Shown here: positions 9,121-16,486 of the stretch, piece by piece
How positions within the stretch are numbered: position 1 is the stretch's first letter
Layout of the letters: each line of letters opens with the position of its first letter
Assembly (NCBI GenBank): GCA_937140905.1
Contig: CAKZQO010000177.1
Span: forward strand, 1 to 41,872
Direction of reading: 5' to 3'
Length of the DNA stretch: 41,872 bases
Origin: an uncultured Spirochaeta sp.
GTDB taxonomy: Bacteria; Spirochaetota; Spirochaetia; DTKZ01
Notes under the pieces: generated by a model
The model's input: the letters and a program-made list of their open reading frames with translations, nothing else
The model's database searches: none
What the model was told of the DNA's origin: nothing
Program-made: the position numbers and the translations under genes

Positions 9121-10047
9121 ATGTACGTCAGCGCGTTTGCCGATGAAGCAGCGGATCGTTTGGAAGACCAAATTCGGGTACTGAAGGCTTTGGGACTCAA
9201 ACACTTGGAAGCTCGGAGTATCGAGGGAATCAATATTCACGATCTTCCGGAGGACCAATTCGAACGGATGGTGGAAGAGTTGGGAAAGGCTGGAATAGAA
9301 GTGAATTGTTTTGGCTCCACCATTGCGAATTGGGGGACACCCATTACTACACCTTTCGAACAGACCCTCGAAGTGGCAAAGCGCGCTTTGAAACGAATGC
9401 AAAAACTCGGTACACGGATGATCCGAATCATGAGCTATGCCATCCTTTTGGATGAAAAAGGCAGAGCATTGGAGGATCAGCAAGAGGAGGAACGTTTTCG
9501 CAGGTTGCGGTATCTTACCTCTTTCTTCCTAGATGGTGGGGTGACGCCCGTACATGAGAATTGCGCGAACTATGGGGGCATGAGCATCGGTCATACTCTT
9601 CGGATGCTAGAACAGGTTCCGGGCCTGAAACTCGTGTTCGATACAGGGAATCCCCCTCTTACTCGGGATTATTCAAAGCCGTTCCCGTATCCCATGCAAT
9701 CCTCCTGGGAATTTTACAAAGCTGTTCGACCTGCCATTGCCTACGTGCATATCAAAGATTCCTACTGGAAAGAAGACACTAAGGAAGAGGTCTACTGCTG
9801 GCCGGGAGAGGGGAAGGGAGATGTGCGGCGGATCCTCGTAGACCTGCTACAAAGTGGATACGATGGAGGATTCTCTTTGGAACCCCACATGCAAGTAGTG
9901 TACCACGATCCTTCCGTAACTGCACCCCTAAAGAGGCGTATAGAAACGTTCTTGGAGTATGGAAGACGGTTTCAAAACCTTCTTCACGAGGTACAGAGAG
10001 AGGTTAGCGGGTTCCCTAGATCATCCGCTCCCGGATCTCCGCGCTGA
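9121..10047 (+). CDS. Sugar phosphate isomerase/epimerase-like TIM-barrel protein (second of pair)
   Basis: A 308-residue TIM-barrel protein of the same superfamily as its upstream neighbour, but clearly diverged. Metal ligands are recognisable as Glu in PVHENCANYGG, Asp in VFDTGN, His in YVHIKD and Glu in SLEPH. The ATG follows the upstream TGA with no spacer, so translation probably re-initiates. The last 11 codons (FPRSSAPGSPR region) overlap the convergent permease gene by 32 nt. That tail looks unstructured and may be a recent extension. The function is an isomerase or epimerase by family; the substrate is not identifiable. Similar neighbours often act in inositol or aldonate catabolism, which is an inference only. 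Confidence 0.75.
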   Translation: MYVSAFADEAADRLEDQIRVLKALGLKHLEARSIEGINIHDLPEDQFERMVEELGKAGIEVNCFGSTIANWGTPITTPFEQTLEVAKRALKRMQKLGTRMIRIMSYAILLDEKGRALEDQQEEERFRRLRYLTSFFLDGGVTPVHENCANYGGMSIGHTLRMLEQVPGLKLVFDTGNPPLTRDYSKPFPYPMQSSWEFYKAVRPAIAYVHIKDSYWKEDTKEEVYCWPGEGKGDVRRILVDLLQSGYDGGFSLEPHMQVVYHDPSVTAPLKRRIETFLEYGRRFQNLLHEVQREVSGFPRSSAPGSPR

Positions 10048-11500
10048 CATAGTCCAGAACCGCCACGGTTACGGCAATGAACCAGACGGCGATACCCGCA
10101 GCCTGATAGTCCAATAAACGAACGTACTGCAGGAGTACGAACCCCACTCCTCCGCCTCCTACCATGCCGATAATGGTGGACATCCGTACGTTGATGTCCC
10201 ATCGATAGATGGAAAAACTGATGAAGGGACTCACCATCTGGGGAATGACCGCAAACATGATGGTTTGTAGTTTGGTAGCTCCTGTAGCCTGCACCGCCTC
10301 TATGGGGCCGTGATCGATTCCTTCGATAGCCTCAGAGTAGAGTTTCCCTAGGGATGCGATGGAGTGTACGGTTAGGGCGATAACCCCCGCAAAGGGACCC
10401 AATCCCACCCATACCACGGCAATCACCGCCCAGATGATGGGTTCGATCGATCGCACCACGTTCATAATGAACCGCATGAGGTAGTAGATGCTCATCCCGA
10501 TCCAGGAACCGTGCATGATGTTCCGGGCGGCTAGGAAACTGAGGGGAATGGCAAACACGATACCTAGCACAGTAGCCATCAAACCCATCACAATGGTTTC
10601 CACCATCCGGCTCACGATTTCTAAGAAAGGGGTGCTAAGTTTCAAAGGACCGATGGGGAACACCTGTTGAGCTTCCACGTAATGGATCAACGGTCCCTTG
10701 ACCGCTCCCGGAGGAATAATGCTATAAGGTATAGGAAGTTTTACGGTGAACTTTCCTTCCGGATCCGTCTGAACCGAGAGGTATTCTCCCCCAATGCGGA
10801 CCTGGAATCGGCTTCCAATGGGATCTTCCCACCAGATGTCGGTCTTTGTGTTGGGCTCGAAACCAGAACCATGGAGAGTTATAATGGTTCCAGGGACGGG
10901 TTGTCCTTTTTCATCCAATTTGGAGGAGACCCCTACAGTAGGTTCGGCGTAGACATAGGGGTTCCCGGGTTTGGGGACTGGTTTTCCAGGAGGATTCCCT
11001 TCCCCTTCGAGAATTTCTGCCCGGGCAGAGAGAACCCGCGTGTCCCGGGTAACAGCGGCCTTCCAAGGCCAGAGTACCCGGTTCAGAGGAGTCATGGCTT
11101 TATTGAAATCTTTCACCATCCGGGGTACATCGATTTCGCTGATTTGCCATCCTAAAACAAATAGGAGAAGACTCAAGACAAAAAAGAATGAGATGAGTCC
11201 CCTAGCCTTCCTTCCCGGACCTACGTGGGCGAGTTTGATGGTGTCCAGGATTCCAAGGATCCAGAACAGAGCCAAAAGGATGAGCACTAGAAAAGTGAAG
11301 CTTGGCCGTCGTTCCAGGGATCTTCGGAGGACTCCCAGTATGGTAGTTTCCCTTGGGGCTAGAAGACTGAACCGCCAGTAGGCCATGGCAAGAGAAGTGA
11401 GGAATCCAGTGAGGGCAAAAAGTCCTCTGCGCACCTGTCCCATTACGATTTGACCCAATCCGGGCAGCAGGATGGAAAAAATCCAGGCAAACTTAAGCAT
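10016..11500 (-). CDS. phnE: PhnE-type ABC permease with N-terminal membrane/Ig-like extension
   Basis: The protein is 494 residues, about twice the usual PhnE length. Residues about 295-494 form the transporter permease: several membrane helices, the EAA-like loop EAIEGIDHGPIEAVQATGA (about 390-408) and a C-terminal helix. The first 120 residues hold three or so membrane segments, beginning with an LPGLGQIVMGQ motif like that of small TM2-type membrane proteins. Between them, residues about 180-275 look like an Ig/IPT-type beta domain (GTIITLHGSGF...), expected outside the membrane. The ATG has GGAGGG upstream and overlaps phnC by 8 nt. The family imports phosphonate, phosphite or phosphate. 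No C-P lyase or other phosphonate catabolic gene is in the window. Confidence 0.85.
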   Translation of the reverse strand: MLKFAWIFSILLPGLGQIVMGQVRRGLFALTGFLTSLAMAYWRFSLLAPRETTILGVLRRSLERRPSFTFLVLILLALFWILGILDTIKLAHVGPGRKARGLISFFFVLSLLLFVLGWQISEIDVPRMVKDFNKAMTPLNRVLWPWKAAVTRDTRVLSARAEILEGEGNPPGKPVPKPGNPYVYAEPTVGVSSKLDEKGQPVPGTIITLHGSGFEPNTKTDIWWEDPIGSRFQVRIGGEYLSVQTDPEGKFTVKLPIPYSIIPPGAVKGPLIHYVEAQQVFPIGPLKLSTPFLEIVSRMVETIVMGLMATVLGIVFAIPLSFLAARNIMHGSWIGMSIYYLMRFIMNVVRSIEPIIWAVIAVVWVGLGPFAGVIALTVHSIASLGKLYSEAIEGIDHGPIEAVQATGATKLQTIMFAVIPQMVSPFISFSIYRWDINVRMSTIIGMVGGGGVGFVLLQYVRLLDYQAAGIAVWFIAVTVAVLDYVSAEIRERMI

Positions 11501-12287
11501 CTTTCGTCCCTCCTAAAAGAGAGGGAGGGGCGATCCGTTCGGCTTCTTCCCCGTACACTTCTTTGAACTGAGCATCCGTCATTCTTCGAATGTCTTCTCT
11601 CGAACCTTCGTATACGAGTTGACCACCCCTTAGACCAATTACCCGAGAAGCGTACCGTTGTACCAGGTCTAAATAGTGAAGACTACAGATAACGGTAATA
11701 CCTTCTTCTTTGTTCAACCGTTCCAGATACCCCAAAATGGAGTGGGCCAGTACAGGATCCAAACTAGCCACAGGTTCGTCTGCTAGAATCACTTTTGGTT
11801 GTTGCATCAAAGCTCGAGCGATACCAACCCGTTGTTGTTGCCCTCCCGAAAGTTCCCGGGCCCGTTTATAGGCCATTTCCAGTAGTCCAACCTTTCGCAA
11901 CGCTTCTTCAGCCATCCGATAATCTTCCTCGTTGAATCGATAGAGAAGACTCATCGCGGGAGGCACGTACCCCAATCTACCCGCAAGGACATTCATCTGC
12001 ACGCTTAACCTTTGAACGAGGTTGAACTGCTGAAAGATCATACCGAAATCCCGTCGAATCTTACGGAGGGATTTGGAATCCGCCTTTGTTACGTCCACTC
12101 CGTTCCAGATAATTTTCCCTTCAGTAGGCTCTATTAAACGGTTAATGCATCGAAGGAGTGTTGATTTCCCCGCACCGGATAGGCCTATCACGACAAGGAA
12201 CTCACCATCCTGAACGGAAAAACTAACATCCTTCAAAGCCGCTGTGCCATCGGAGTATACTTTCGTGAGGTGTTGAACTTCCAGCAT
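11493..12287 (-). CDS. phnC: PhnC-type ABC transporter ATPase
   Basis: A 264-residue ATPase that powers the PhnE permease. Visible motifs are Walker A GLSGAGKSTLL, the Q-loop region IFQQFNLV, signature LSGGQQQR, Walker B VILADEPVASLD and H-loop SLHYLD. The length and the phrase SLHYLDLVQRYASRVIGLRGG are typical of PhnC. The start has GAGAGG in front. The order phnD-phnC-phnE on the minus strand is a complete importer. A strong hairpin separates phnC from the upstream binding-protein gene, which would allow more binding protein than membrane complex. The substrate is phosphonate-like by family; phosphite or phosphate is equally possible. Confidence 0.9.
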   Translation of the reverse strand: MLEVQHLTKVYSDGTAALKDVSFSVQDGEFLVVIGLSGAGKSTLLRCINRLIEPTEGKIIWNGVDVTKADSKSLRKIRRDFGMIFQQFNLVQRLSVQMNVLAGRLGYVPPAMSLLYRFNEEDYRMAEEALRKVGLLEMAYKRARELSGGQQQRVGIARALMQQPKVILADEPVASLDPVLAHSILGYLERLNKEEGITVICSLHYLDLVQRYASRVIGLRGGQLVYEGSREDIRRMTDAQFKEVYGEEAERIAPPSLLGGTKDA

Positions 12288-12335
12288 GGATACCTCTCTT
12301 CCGAGCCTCGACCCTTAAACGACGAGGTAGGGAGA

Positions 12336-12359
12336 TCCAGGGGAGGGGCCTCCCCTGGA
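12336..12359 (-). terminator. Perfect 11-bp hairpin between phnD and phnC
   Basis: TCCAGGGGAGG and CCTCCCCTGGA are perfectly complementary around a 2-base spacer. No T run follows in the direction of transcription, so this is less likely a full terminator than a processing or stability hairpin that protects the phnD mRNA end. A partial attenuator is also possible. Confidence 0.6.
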
Positions 12360-12368
12360 AGAATTAAA

Positions 12369-13271
12369 TCATTTTACAAAAGAGGAAGGATTCACACCTG
12401 CAGACTGGAGAATCTGTCGGAAAGGATCGTAGAAACTATCCCCCAGAGCTTCCAGATCGTCCCAGTTGTACGCTTGACGGAGAGCTTTTTTCCCTTCTTC
12501 TGTCTTGGAAATCTTTAACATGGCAGACACGATCTTCTTCCGCATTTCCTCTGGCATGGAAGGGGAGAATTGGATTCCATCGTTCGGCACATCGATAGTA
12601 GTAGCGATGACCACTACCTTTTCCATCACGTCGGGGTTGGTTTTCTGGATATTCGTCCGAGCATCCACGAAGCAAGCTCCCGCGTCGGCATCTCCTCGGT
12701 ACACGGCCGAAACGACTCCATCATGGCTTCCTGCATCGAGGATTTTGATGTCTTTTTCCACATCGATTTTGGCTGCTCGCAGCATCAAGCTTGGAATGAT
12801 CCATCCTGTAGTTGAAGTGGGATCTACCCGGGCGAAAACTTTCCCTTTTATATCCTGCAAGCTCTTGATTCCTCCTCCCGCTCGGGCGATGATCTGGCCA
12901 TTGTAGGTGGTTTTACCTCTTCGAACCGCGATCAGTTCTGCTCTGGCCACCTTCTTTTCCGCTGCTATGATATAGGCGAAGGTGTTGAGGGAAGCCATAT
13001 GGGCCGAGGGAGGATTGCTTGCCAATGCTTCGATGGCGCCGCCGTATTCGGTGGGAACCAAGACTTTATAGAAGTACCCAGTCTCTTTCTGTAGAAGATC
13101 TACCATTGCTTTGGCACCCGAGACGACTTTTTGAGTATCACTGGAAGGAACAAAGGCCCAGACAATGGGATTCTCTTCCGAACCTAGGGGTTTGGCTTCT
13201 TTTGCACCTGAGGCAAAAAGGAATCCACCCAATACACATATTCCAACTACGAAAGGAATAAGCCGTTTCAT
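12369..13271 (-). CDS. phnD: PhnD-type periplasmic binding protein
   Basis: A 300-residue solute-binding protein with a signal peptide of about 21 residues ending in FLFASGAKEA. The context resembles a lipobox, but the lipidated Cys is replaced by Gly, so it should be soluble or anchored in another way. The mature protein fits the PhnD/phosphonate-binding family: VWAFVPSSDTQKV near the N-terminus, then YGGAIEAL, GRVDPTSTTG-like text (KVFARVDPTSTTGWIIPS) and SHDGVVSAVYRGDADAG. It would deliver ligand to PhnCE. The ATG is preceded by AGGAGGAG and a promoter at 13312-13341, making this the first gene of the transporter operon. Phosphonate, phosphite and phosphate are all possible ligands. Confidence 0.88.
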   Translation of the reverse strand: MKRLIPFVVGICVLGGFLFASGAKEAKPLGSEENPIVWAFVPSSDTQKVVSGAKAMVDLLQKETGYFYKVLVPTEYGGAIEALASNPPSAHMASLNTFAYIIAAEKKVARAELIAVRRGKTTYNGQIIARAGGGIKSLQDIKGKVFARVDPTSTTGWIIPSLMLRAAKIDVEKDIKILDAGSHDGVVSAVYRGDADAGACFVDARTNIQKTNPDVMEKVVVIATTIDVPNDGIQFSPSMPEEMRKKIVSAMLKISKTEEGKKALRQAYNWDDLEALGDSFYDPFRQILQSAGVNPSSFVK

Positions 13272-13311
13272 GTTCTCCTCCTACGATTTAGCGATTCATT
13301 CGTTGTACTGT

Positions 13312-13341
13312 ATTGTATCCTATGTTTGCCTTCTGGATCAA
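13312..13341 (-). promoter_or_regulatory. Promoter of the phnDCE operon
   Basis: TTGATC (13341-13336), 18 nt, then TACAAT (13317-13312) on the minus strand. It gives a leader of about 35 nt containing AGGAGGAG before the ATG at 13271. This is an ordinary leadered promoter, unlike several others in the window. Confidence 0.5.
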
Positions 13342-13396
13342 TAAAAATAGAAGTGTACTTGTCTAGGTTGGCAATTTAAGGATACCCTTCTGGATT

Positions 13397-14761
13397 GTGA
13401 AAGTACCGAAACACGCCTTGTACTACGAGCAACCCGATCTGTATGAAATTGAAGCGAAAGTCCTTTCCCTTCATCCACGGGACGACAAAGTGTTGGTTGT
13501 CCTAGAACCCTCTCCCTTTTTTCCAGGAAAGGGAGGGCAACCAGGAGATAGGGGATGGATAGGAAATATCCCTATCGTGGGATACGCTCCCATAGAAAAA
13601 CGCCAAAAGGATGGTAAATCCAACCCTTTTGCCGAAGAACAGGAAGAGTCTAACGATACTCTCTATCCTCTGGTAGAAGCGAAATCCTGGACAGAAGAAT
13701 ATCCAACTTTCCTGGACGGTTCAAAAATAGTTTGTCGGGTAGATGGGAAGCATCGGCAGGAGTATCGGGAACAACATACCGGCCAGCACTTAGTGTCTGC
13801 GTTATTGAAAAAACTCTTGCAGGTGGATACGGTTTCCGTCCATTTTGGGGAGCAAACAACTACTATCGAAGTGGGCCAAGAATCTTTGCCCGAAGGATAC
13901 AGAACCCTGATCCAAAACGAGGCAAATCGAAAGATCCTCGAAAATCCTCCGGTTCGTACATATTGGATCGATAAGGATGAGTACGAAACCGTATCCCTTC
14001 GACGAGTCCCTCAACTTAAAGGGCCGTTGCGGGTGGTAGAGATCGAGGGAGTAGATCGAACAGCCTGTAGTGGAATTCATCTAGACAGCCTCGCTCCCAT
14101 ACGGTTGGTCTTGATTCTGGGAGAAGAACGGATTCGAGGGAGGCTCCGGCTCCATCTGTTATTGGGGGAGCGAGCGATTCGGAGGCTTGAACAAGCCGAA
14201 GAAATCCTATCCTCCTTACGTTCAATCTGCACGGCGGGCACAGAGGATTTACCTAATGTGGTCAAGGGCCTTCAGGAAGAAGTCAAATCTCTCATGCAAC
14301 GATACTCATACTTGAAAAAGGAATACTTTTCTTTGAAAATGAAGGAATTACTTCAGACGGGTAGAGAACTGGTTATTGCAGGGCAAAGGAGAGGAACGTT
14401 CCTCTGTCTCGATCTAGCAGAAGGGGAAATGGAGGACCTTAGGTTTCTGGAAGAAGCGTTTCTCAATCAAACTCAGGGGATGCTCCTTTTGGGGTTGGTC
14501 CGTAAAGGGAAAGAAGGGAACACGGTGGCCTTTCTAGGGGCTCATAACTTATCACCTATAGGGGGAAACTGTCTCTCAAATTTTGATCTCCGGGAAGTGT
14601 TCCAGGAACCCCTGAAGACTCATGGAGGAAAAGGGGGAGGTAATCCTTCTAGAGTCCAAGGTTCGTTTCCCTCAAAGGAACTGTGGGAAAGGTTCAAGAG
14701 AGAGATTGAGTCCGTTTTACATAGATCAACCGATCATCTCCCTCACGGTAGAAATCCTTGA
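13397..14761 (+). CDS. AlaX-type alanyl-tRNA editing protein, long form
   Basis: A 454-residue homologue of the editing half of alanyl-tRNA synthetase; it hydrolyses Ser or Gly wrongly attached to tRNA-Ala. The N-terminal segment has FFPGKGGQPGDRG. The zinc site is visible as HTGQH plus the later Cys and His of ACSGIH. Helical residues (about 265-330) lead into a DHHA1-like C-terminal domain with GGKGGGNPSRVQG. No aminoacylation domain is present, so it is a free-standing trans-editing factor. The start is a GTG; no in-frame ATG gives the complete N-terminal motif, and no good Shine-Dalgarno is seen. The last 68 nt overlap the convergent GNAT gene. Confidence 0.85.
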   Translation: MKVPKHALYYEQPDLYEIEAKVLSLHPRDDKVLVVLEPSPFFPGKGGQPGDRGWIGNIPIVGYAPIEKRQKDGKSNPFAEEQEESNDTLYPLVEAKSWTEEYPTFLDGSKIVCRVDGKHRQEYREQHTGQHLVSALLKKLLQVDTVSVHFGEQTTTIEVGQESLPEGYRTLIQNEANRKILENPPVRTYWIDKDEYETVSLRRVPQLKGPLRVVEIEGVDRTACSGIHLDSLAPIRLVLILGEERIRGRLRLHLLLGERAIRRLEQAEEILSSLRSICTAGTEDLPNVVKGLQEEVKSLMQRYSYLKKEYFSLKMKELLQTGRELVIAGQRRGTFLCLDLAEGEMEDLRFLEEAFLNQTQGMLLLGLVRKGKEGNTVAFLGAHNLSPIGGNCLSNFDLREVFQEPLKTHGGKGGGNPSRVQGSFPSKELWERFKREIESVLHRSTDHLPHGRNP

Positions 14762-15185
14762 TCCGTGCTTCCAGGGTATACCCGTTTCGTTCGTAAAAAG
14801 ACCGGGTGGGGGCATATTTTTCCTGGGAAGATGTCTCGATGATGATCAATCTTCCTCCTGCCTTTCGTATGACCTCTTCGGTAAATAGAAGCAACTGTTT
14901 GCCGATCCCACAACGCTGGTACAGAGGGTCTACCGCAATCCAGTACAGGTCAAAGGTTCCTTCGGTAGCGGGAGTAGGACCATAGCAAACGTAACCCAAC
15001 ACCTTTCCTTCCCTGTCAGCGGTGTATAGGATGTAATCTTTCTGTTCTGGATGGTTGAGCCATGCATCGACCAACTCCAGGGCTACATCGATCTCTGCGG
15101 GAGTGAACATGGAGGTGCGATGAAGGATATCCAAAATGGAGGATCGATCTTCTACGGTTGTTGGCCGAATACGGATGGATGTCAT
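14694..15185 (-). CDS. GNAT-family N-acetyltransferase
   Basis: A 163-residue acetyl-CoA-dependent transferase. Motif A is clear (WIAVDPLYQRCGIGKQLL, about residues 86-103), followed by motif B (SFYERNGYTLEARI). The fold and length are those of single-domain RimI-like GNATs. The ATG has AAGGAG upstream and lies 2 nt after the stop of the ATP-grasp gene, so the two form an operon. The 3' end overlaps alaX by 68 nt on the opposite strand. The acceptor could be an amine or amino acid made or used by the ligase next door, but this is a guess from position only. Confidence 0.85.
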   Translation of the reverse strand: MTSIRIRPTTVEDRSSILDILHRTSMFTPAEIDVALELVDAWLNHPEQKDYILYTADREGKVLGYVCYGPTPATEGTFDLYWIAVDPLYQRCGIGKQLLLFTEEVIRKAGGRLIIIETSSQEKYAPTRSFYERNGYTLEARIKDFYREGDDRLIYVKRTQSLS

Positions 15186-15187
15186 GA

Positions 15188-16192
15188 CTAAGTCTCCTTC
15201 AGTGGTAAGTTGTTTTCGATTAGGATCTTTAGAAACTCTTCGTAAGGGATGCCGGCAGCTTTCAAGGCTTTGGAGAATCCTGCTTGGAGGCTTATATCCG
15301 GATTGGGATTGAATTCCAGCACATACGGGTTTCCTTCTCTATCTAGGCGAAAATCTACTCTCCCGTAATCTTTTCCGCCGAGAACCTTCCAGGTTTCTAC
15401 TGCCAAGGTTCGTAGTGTTTCTGCTAGCTCTGGGCTCACGGATGCTGGGCAAATGGAAGGGGTTAACCGAAACTCTGGACTATCCTCGATCCATTTGGCT
15501 TCGTACGATACGAGGGCTGATCCTTCTTGTTCAAGATCTTTTAGGGATACTTCAGAGATAGGAAGGGTATGTAATTCTCCTTCCCTTTCTAGAAGACTTA
15601 CGTTGAACTCCCGACCTGGAAGGAACTCTTCAATGAGTATTGGCTCTCGGTATTGTTCATAAAGGTCCTTAGTTACCTGATGCAAGCTTTTCATGTCCTT
15701 TACTACATTTCGTTTCTCAATACCCACACTGGCATCTTCCTGGGATGGTTTTACGATCAAAGGAAAGGAAAAAGGGATGCTATGCGGTAGATTGCCCCCA
15801 TGGTAAACCACCCATCTGGGAGTAGGAATCCCGCTCGCAGAGAGAATCCGTTTAGTTAGGTCTTTGTCTTGGGCAATTCCAAGAGTTTTGGCAGAATTAC
15901 CCGTGAATGGGATTTCTAGAAGCTCCAAGAGCGCTGCCACATGCATTTCCTTCTTTGCGTTACCTCGAAACCCTTCGCAAAGATTGAAGATCAAAGGGGG
16001 AGAAGGGGAAAGATCATGCACAAGCTTCTGGACATCTGTTATAGGATAGCGAATACAAGGGAACCCGAGGATCTCCAGATGGGCATACACAGCCTCTACT
16101 TCTTCCTGGACCGCGGCTTCGGAGATCCAATCCTTCGTTGCTCCATGGTATAGTTCTTCGACGGCGTTGTATAATATCCAAAAGGGCCCCAT
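15188..16192 (-). CDS. D-Ala-D-Ala ligase-like ATP-grasp enzyme
   Basis: About 334 residues with ATP-grasp organisation. An N-terminal domain contains FNLCEGFRGNAKKE. The ATP lid and binding segment is PLIVKPSQEDASVGI, followed by EEFLPGREFNVSLL. The C-terminal metal site is KDYGRVDFRLDREGNPYVLEFNPNPD. It resembles D-alanine-D-alanine ligase, but the residues around the second substrate differ from what I know of Ddl, so it may join another carboxylate and amine. The ATG at 16192 is preferred over the TTG at 16228, because that TTG coincides with a -35-like TTGCGA, and TAGATT ends 7 nt before the ATG. It forms an operon with the GNAT gene. Confidence 0.75.
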   Translation of the reverse strand: MGPFWILYNAVEELYHGATKDWISEAAVQEEVEAVYAHLEILGFPCIRYPITDVQKLVHDLSPSPPLIFNLCEGFRGNAKKEMHVAALLELLEIPFTGNSAKTLGIAQDKDLTKRILSASGIPTPRWVVYHGGNLPHSIPFSFPLIVKPSQEDASVGIEKRNVVKDMKSLHQVTKDLYEQYREPILIEEFLPGREFNVSLLEREGELHTLPISEVSLKDLEQEGSALVSYEAKWIEDSPEFRLTPSICPASVSPELAETLRTLAVETWKVLGGKDYGRVDFRLDREGNPYVLEFNPNPDISLQAGFSKALKAAGIPYEEFLKILIENNLPLKET

Positions 16193-16199
16193 GGTGGAC

Positions 16200-16228
16200 A
16201 ATCTATCGGTGCGTCTAACCTTTCGCAA
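16200..16228 (-). promoter_or_regulatory. Promoter of the ATP-grasp/GNAT operon, near-leaderless
   Basis: TTGCGA (16228-16223), 17 nt, TAGATT (16205-16200), then 7 nt to the ATG at 16192. The predicted leader is about 1 nt. Confidence 0.45.
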
Positions 16229-16252
16229 GGGGGGGAATAGAATAAAAAGTAT

Positions 16253-16281
16253 TTGACGCCAGGAAGATTCCGGTTTACACT
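16253..16281 (+). promoter_or_regulatory. Sigma-70-type promoter of a small RNA candidate
   Basis: TTGACG (16253-16258), exactly 17 nt, TACACT (16276-16281). The predicted start site is about 16288. No ORF of useful length starts before the terminator at 16349-16377. Confidence 0.6.
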
Positions 16282-16287
16282 ATTTTC

Positions 16288-16377
16288 AAGGTAACCGGTG
16301 GAAAGGGGGATTTTCCCACGAGGGGGATTCCCGGAGGTCTAAAGGGGTAAGGAGAGGGCTTCTCTCCTTTTTTTTTT
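16288..16377 (+). ncRNA. Candidate small RNA of about 90 nt
   Basis: The segment lies between a good promoter and a strong intrinsic terminator and has no coding frame. A hairpin can form from GTGG (16298-16301) with CCAC (16316-16319), closed further by AAA/TTT. A second small hairpin uses GGG (16324-16326) and CCC (16330-16332). ACC (16294-16296) may pair with GGT (16336-16338), enclosing both. Two similar blocks, GGGGGATTTTCCC and GGGGGATTCCC, stand in tandem. I compared it by eye with SRP RNA, 6S RNA and common riboswitch cores and found no match. It may instead be an attenuated leader of the lipoprotein gene at 16487. Confidence 0.5.
16349..16377 (+). terminator. Rho-independent terminator
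   Basis: AAGGAGAG and CTCTCCTT form a perfect 8-bp stem around a 5-nt loop. The stem runs into ten consecutive T (16368-16377). It is the clearest intrinsic terminator in the window. Confidence 0.85.
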
Positions 16378-16486
16378 GCGTGCGGTGATACGTTAGCTCT
16401 CCTTTTTACACACGTATTTTACAGCCATGATATATCTCCCCTTCACTAATCTTCAGGCGGTGCCGAAATTGTGGATAGGAGAAAGT

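Noticed and set aside
10667-11381. Overlapping long ORFs on the plus strand opposite phnE
   Set aside because: They are frame shadows of a gene with clear permease motifs. Their translations are low-complexity and Arg-rich.
12369-13271. Phosphonate degradation locus
   Set aside because: Only transport genes are present. No C-P lyase, phosphonatase or phosphite dehydrogenase is in the window, so the substrate is left open.
16193-16228. TTG start of the ATP-grasp gene
   Set aside because: The TTG coincides with a -35-like TTGCGA, and a -10-like TAGATT lies inside the extension. The ATG at 16192 starts the conserved-looking sequence.
16288-16340. Guanidine-II (mini-ykkC) riboswitch, suggested by CCCACGAGGG
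   Set aside because: Only one ACGR-type loop is present; the motif needs two such hairpins. The downstream gene is not a guanidine transporter.
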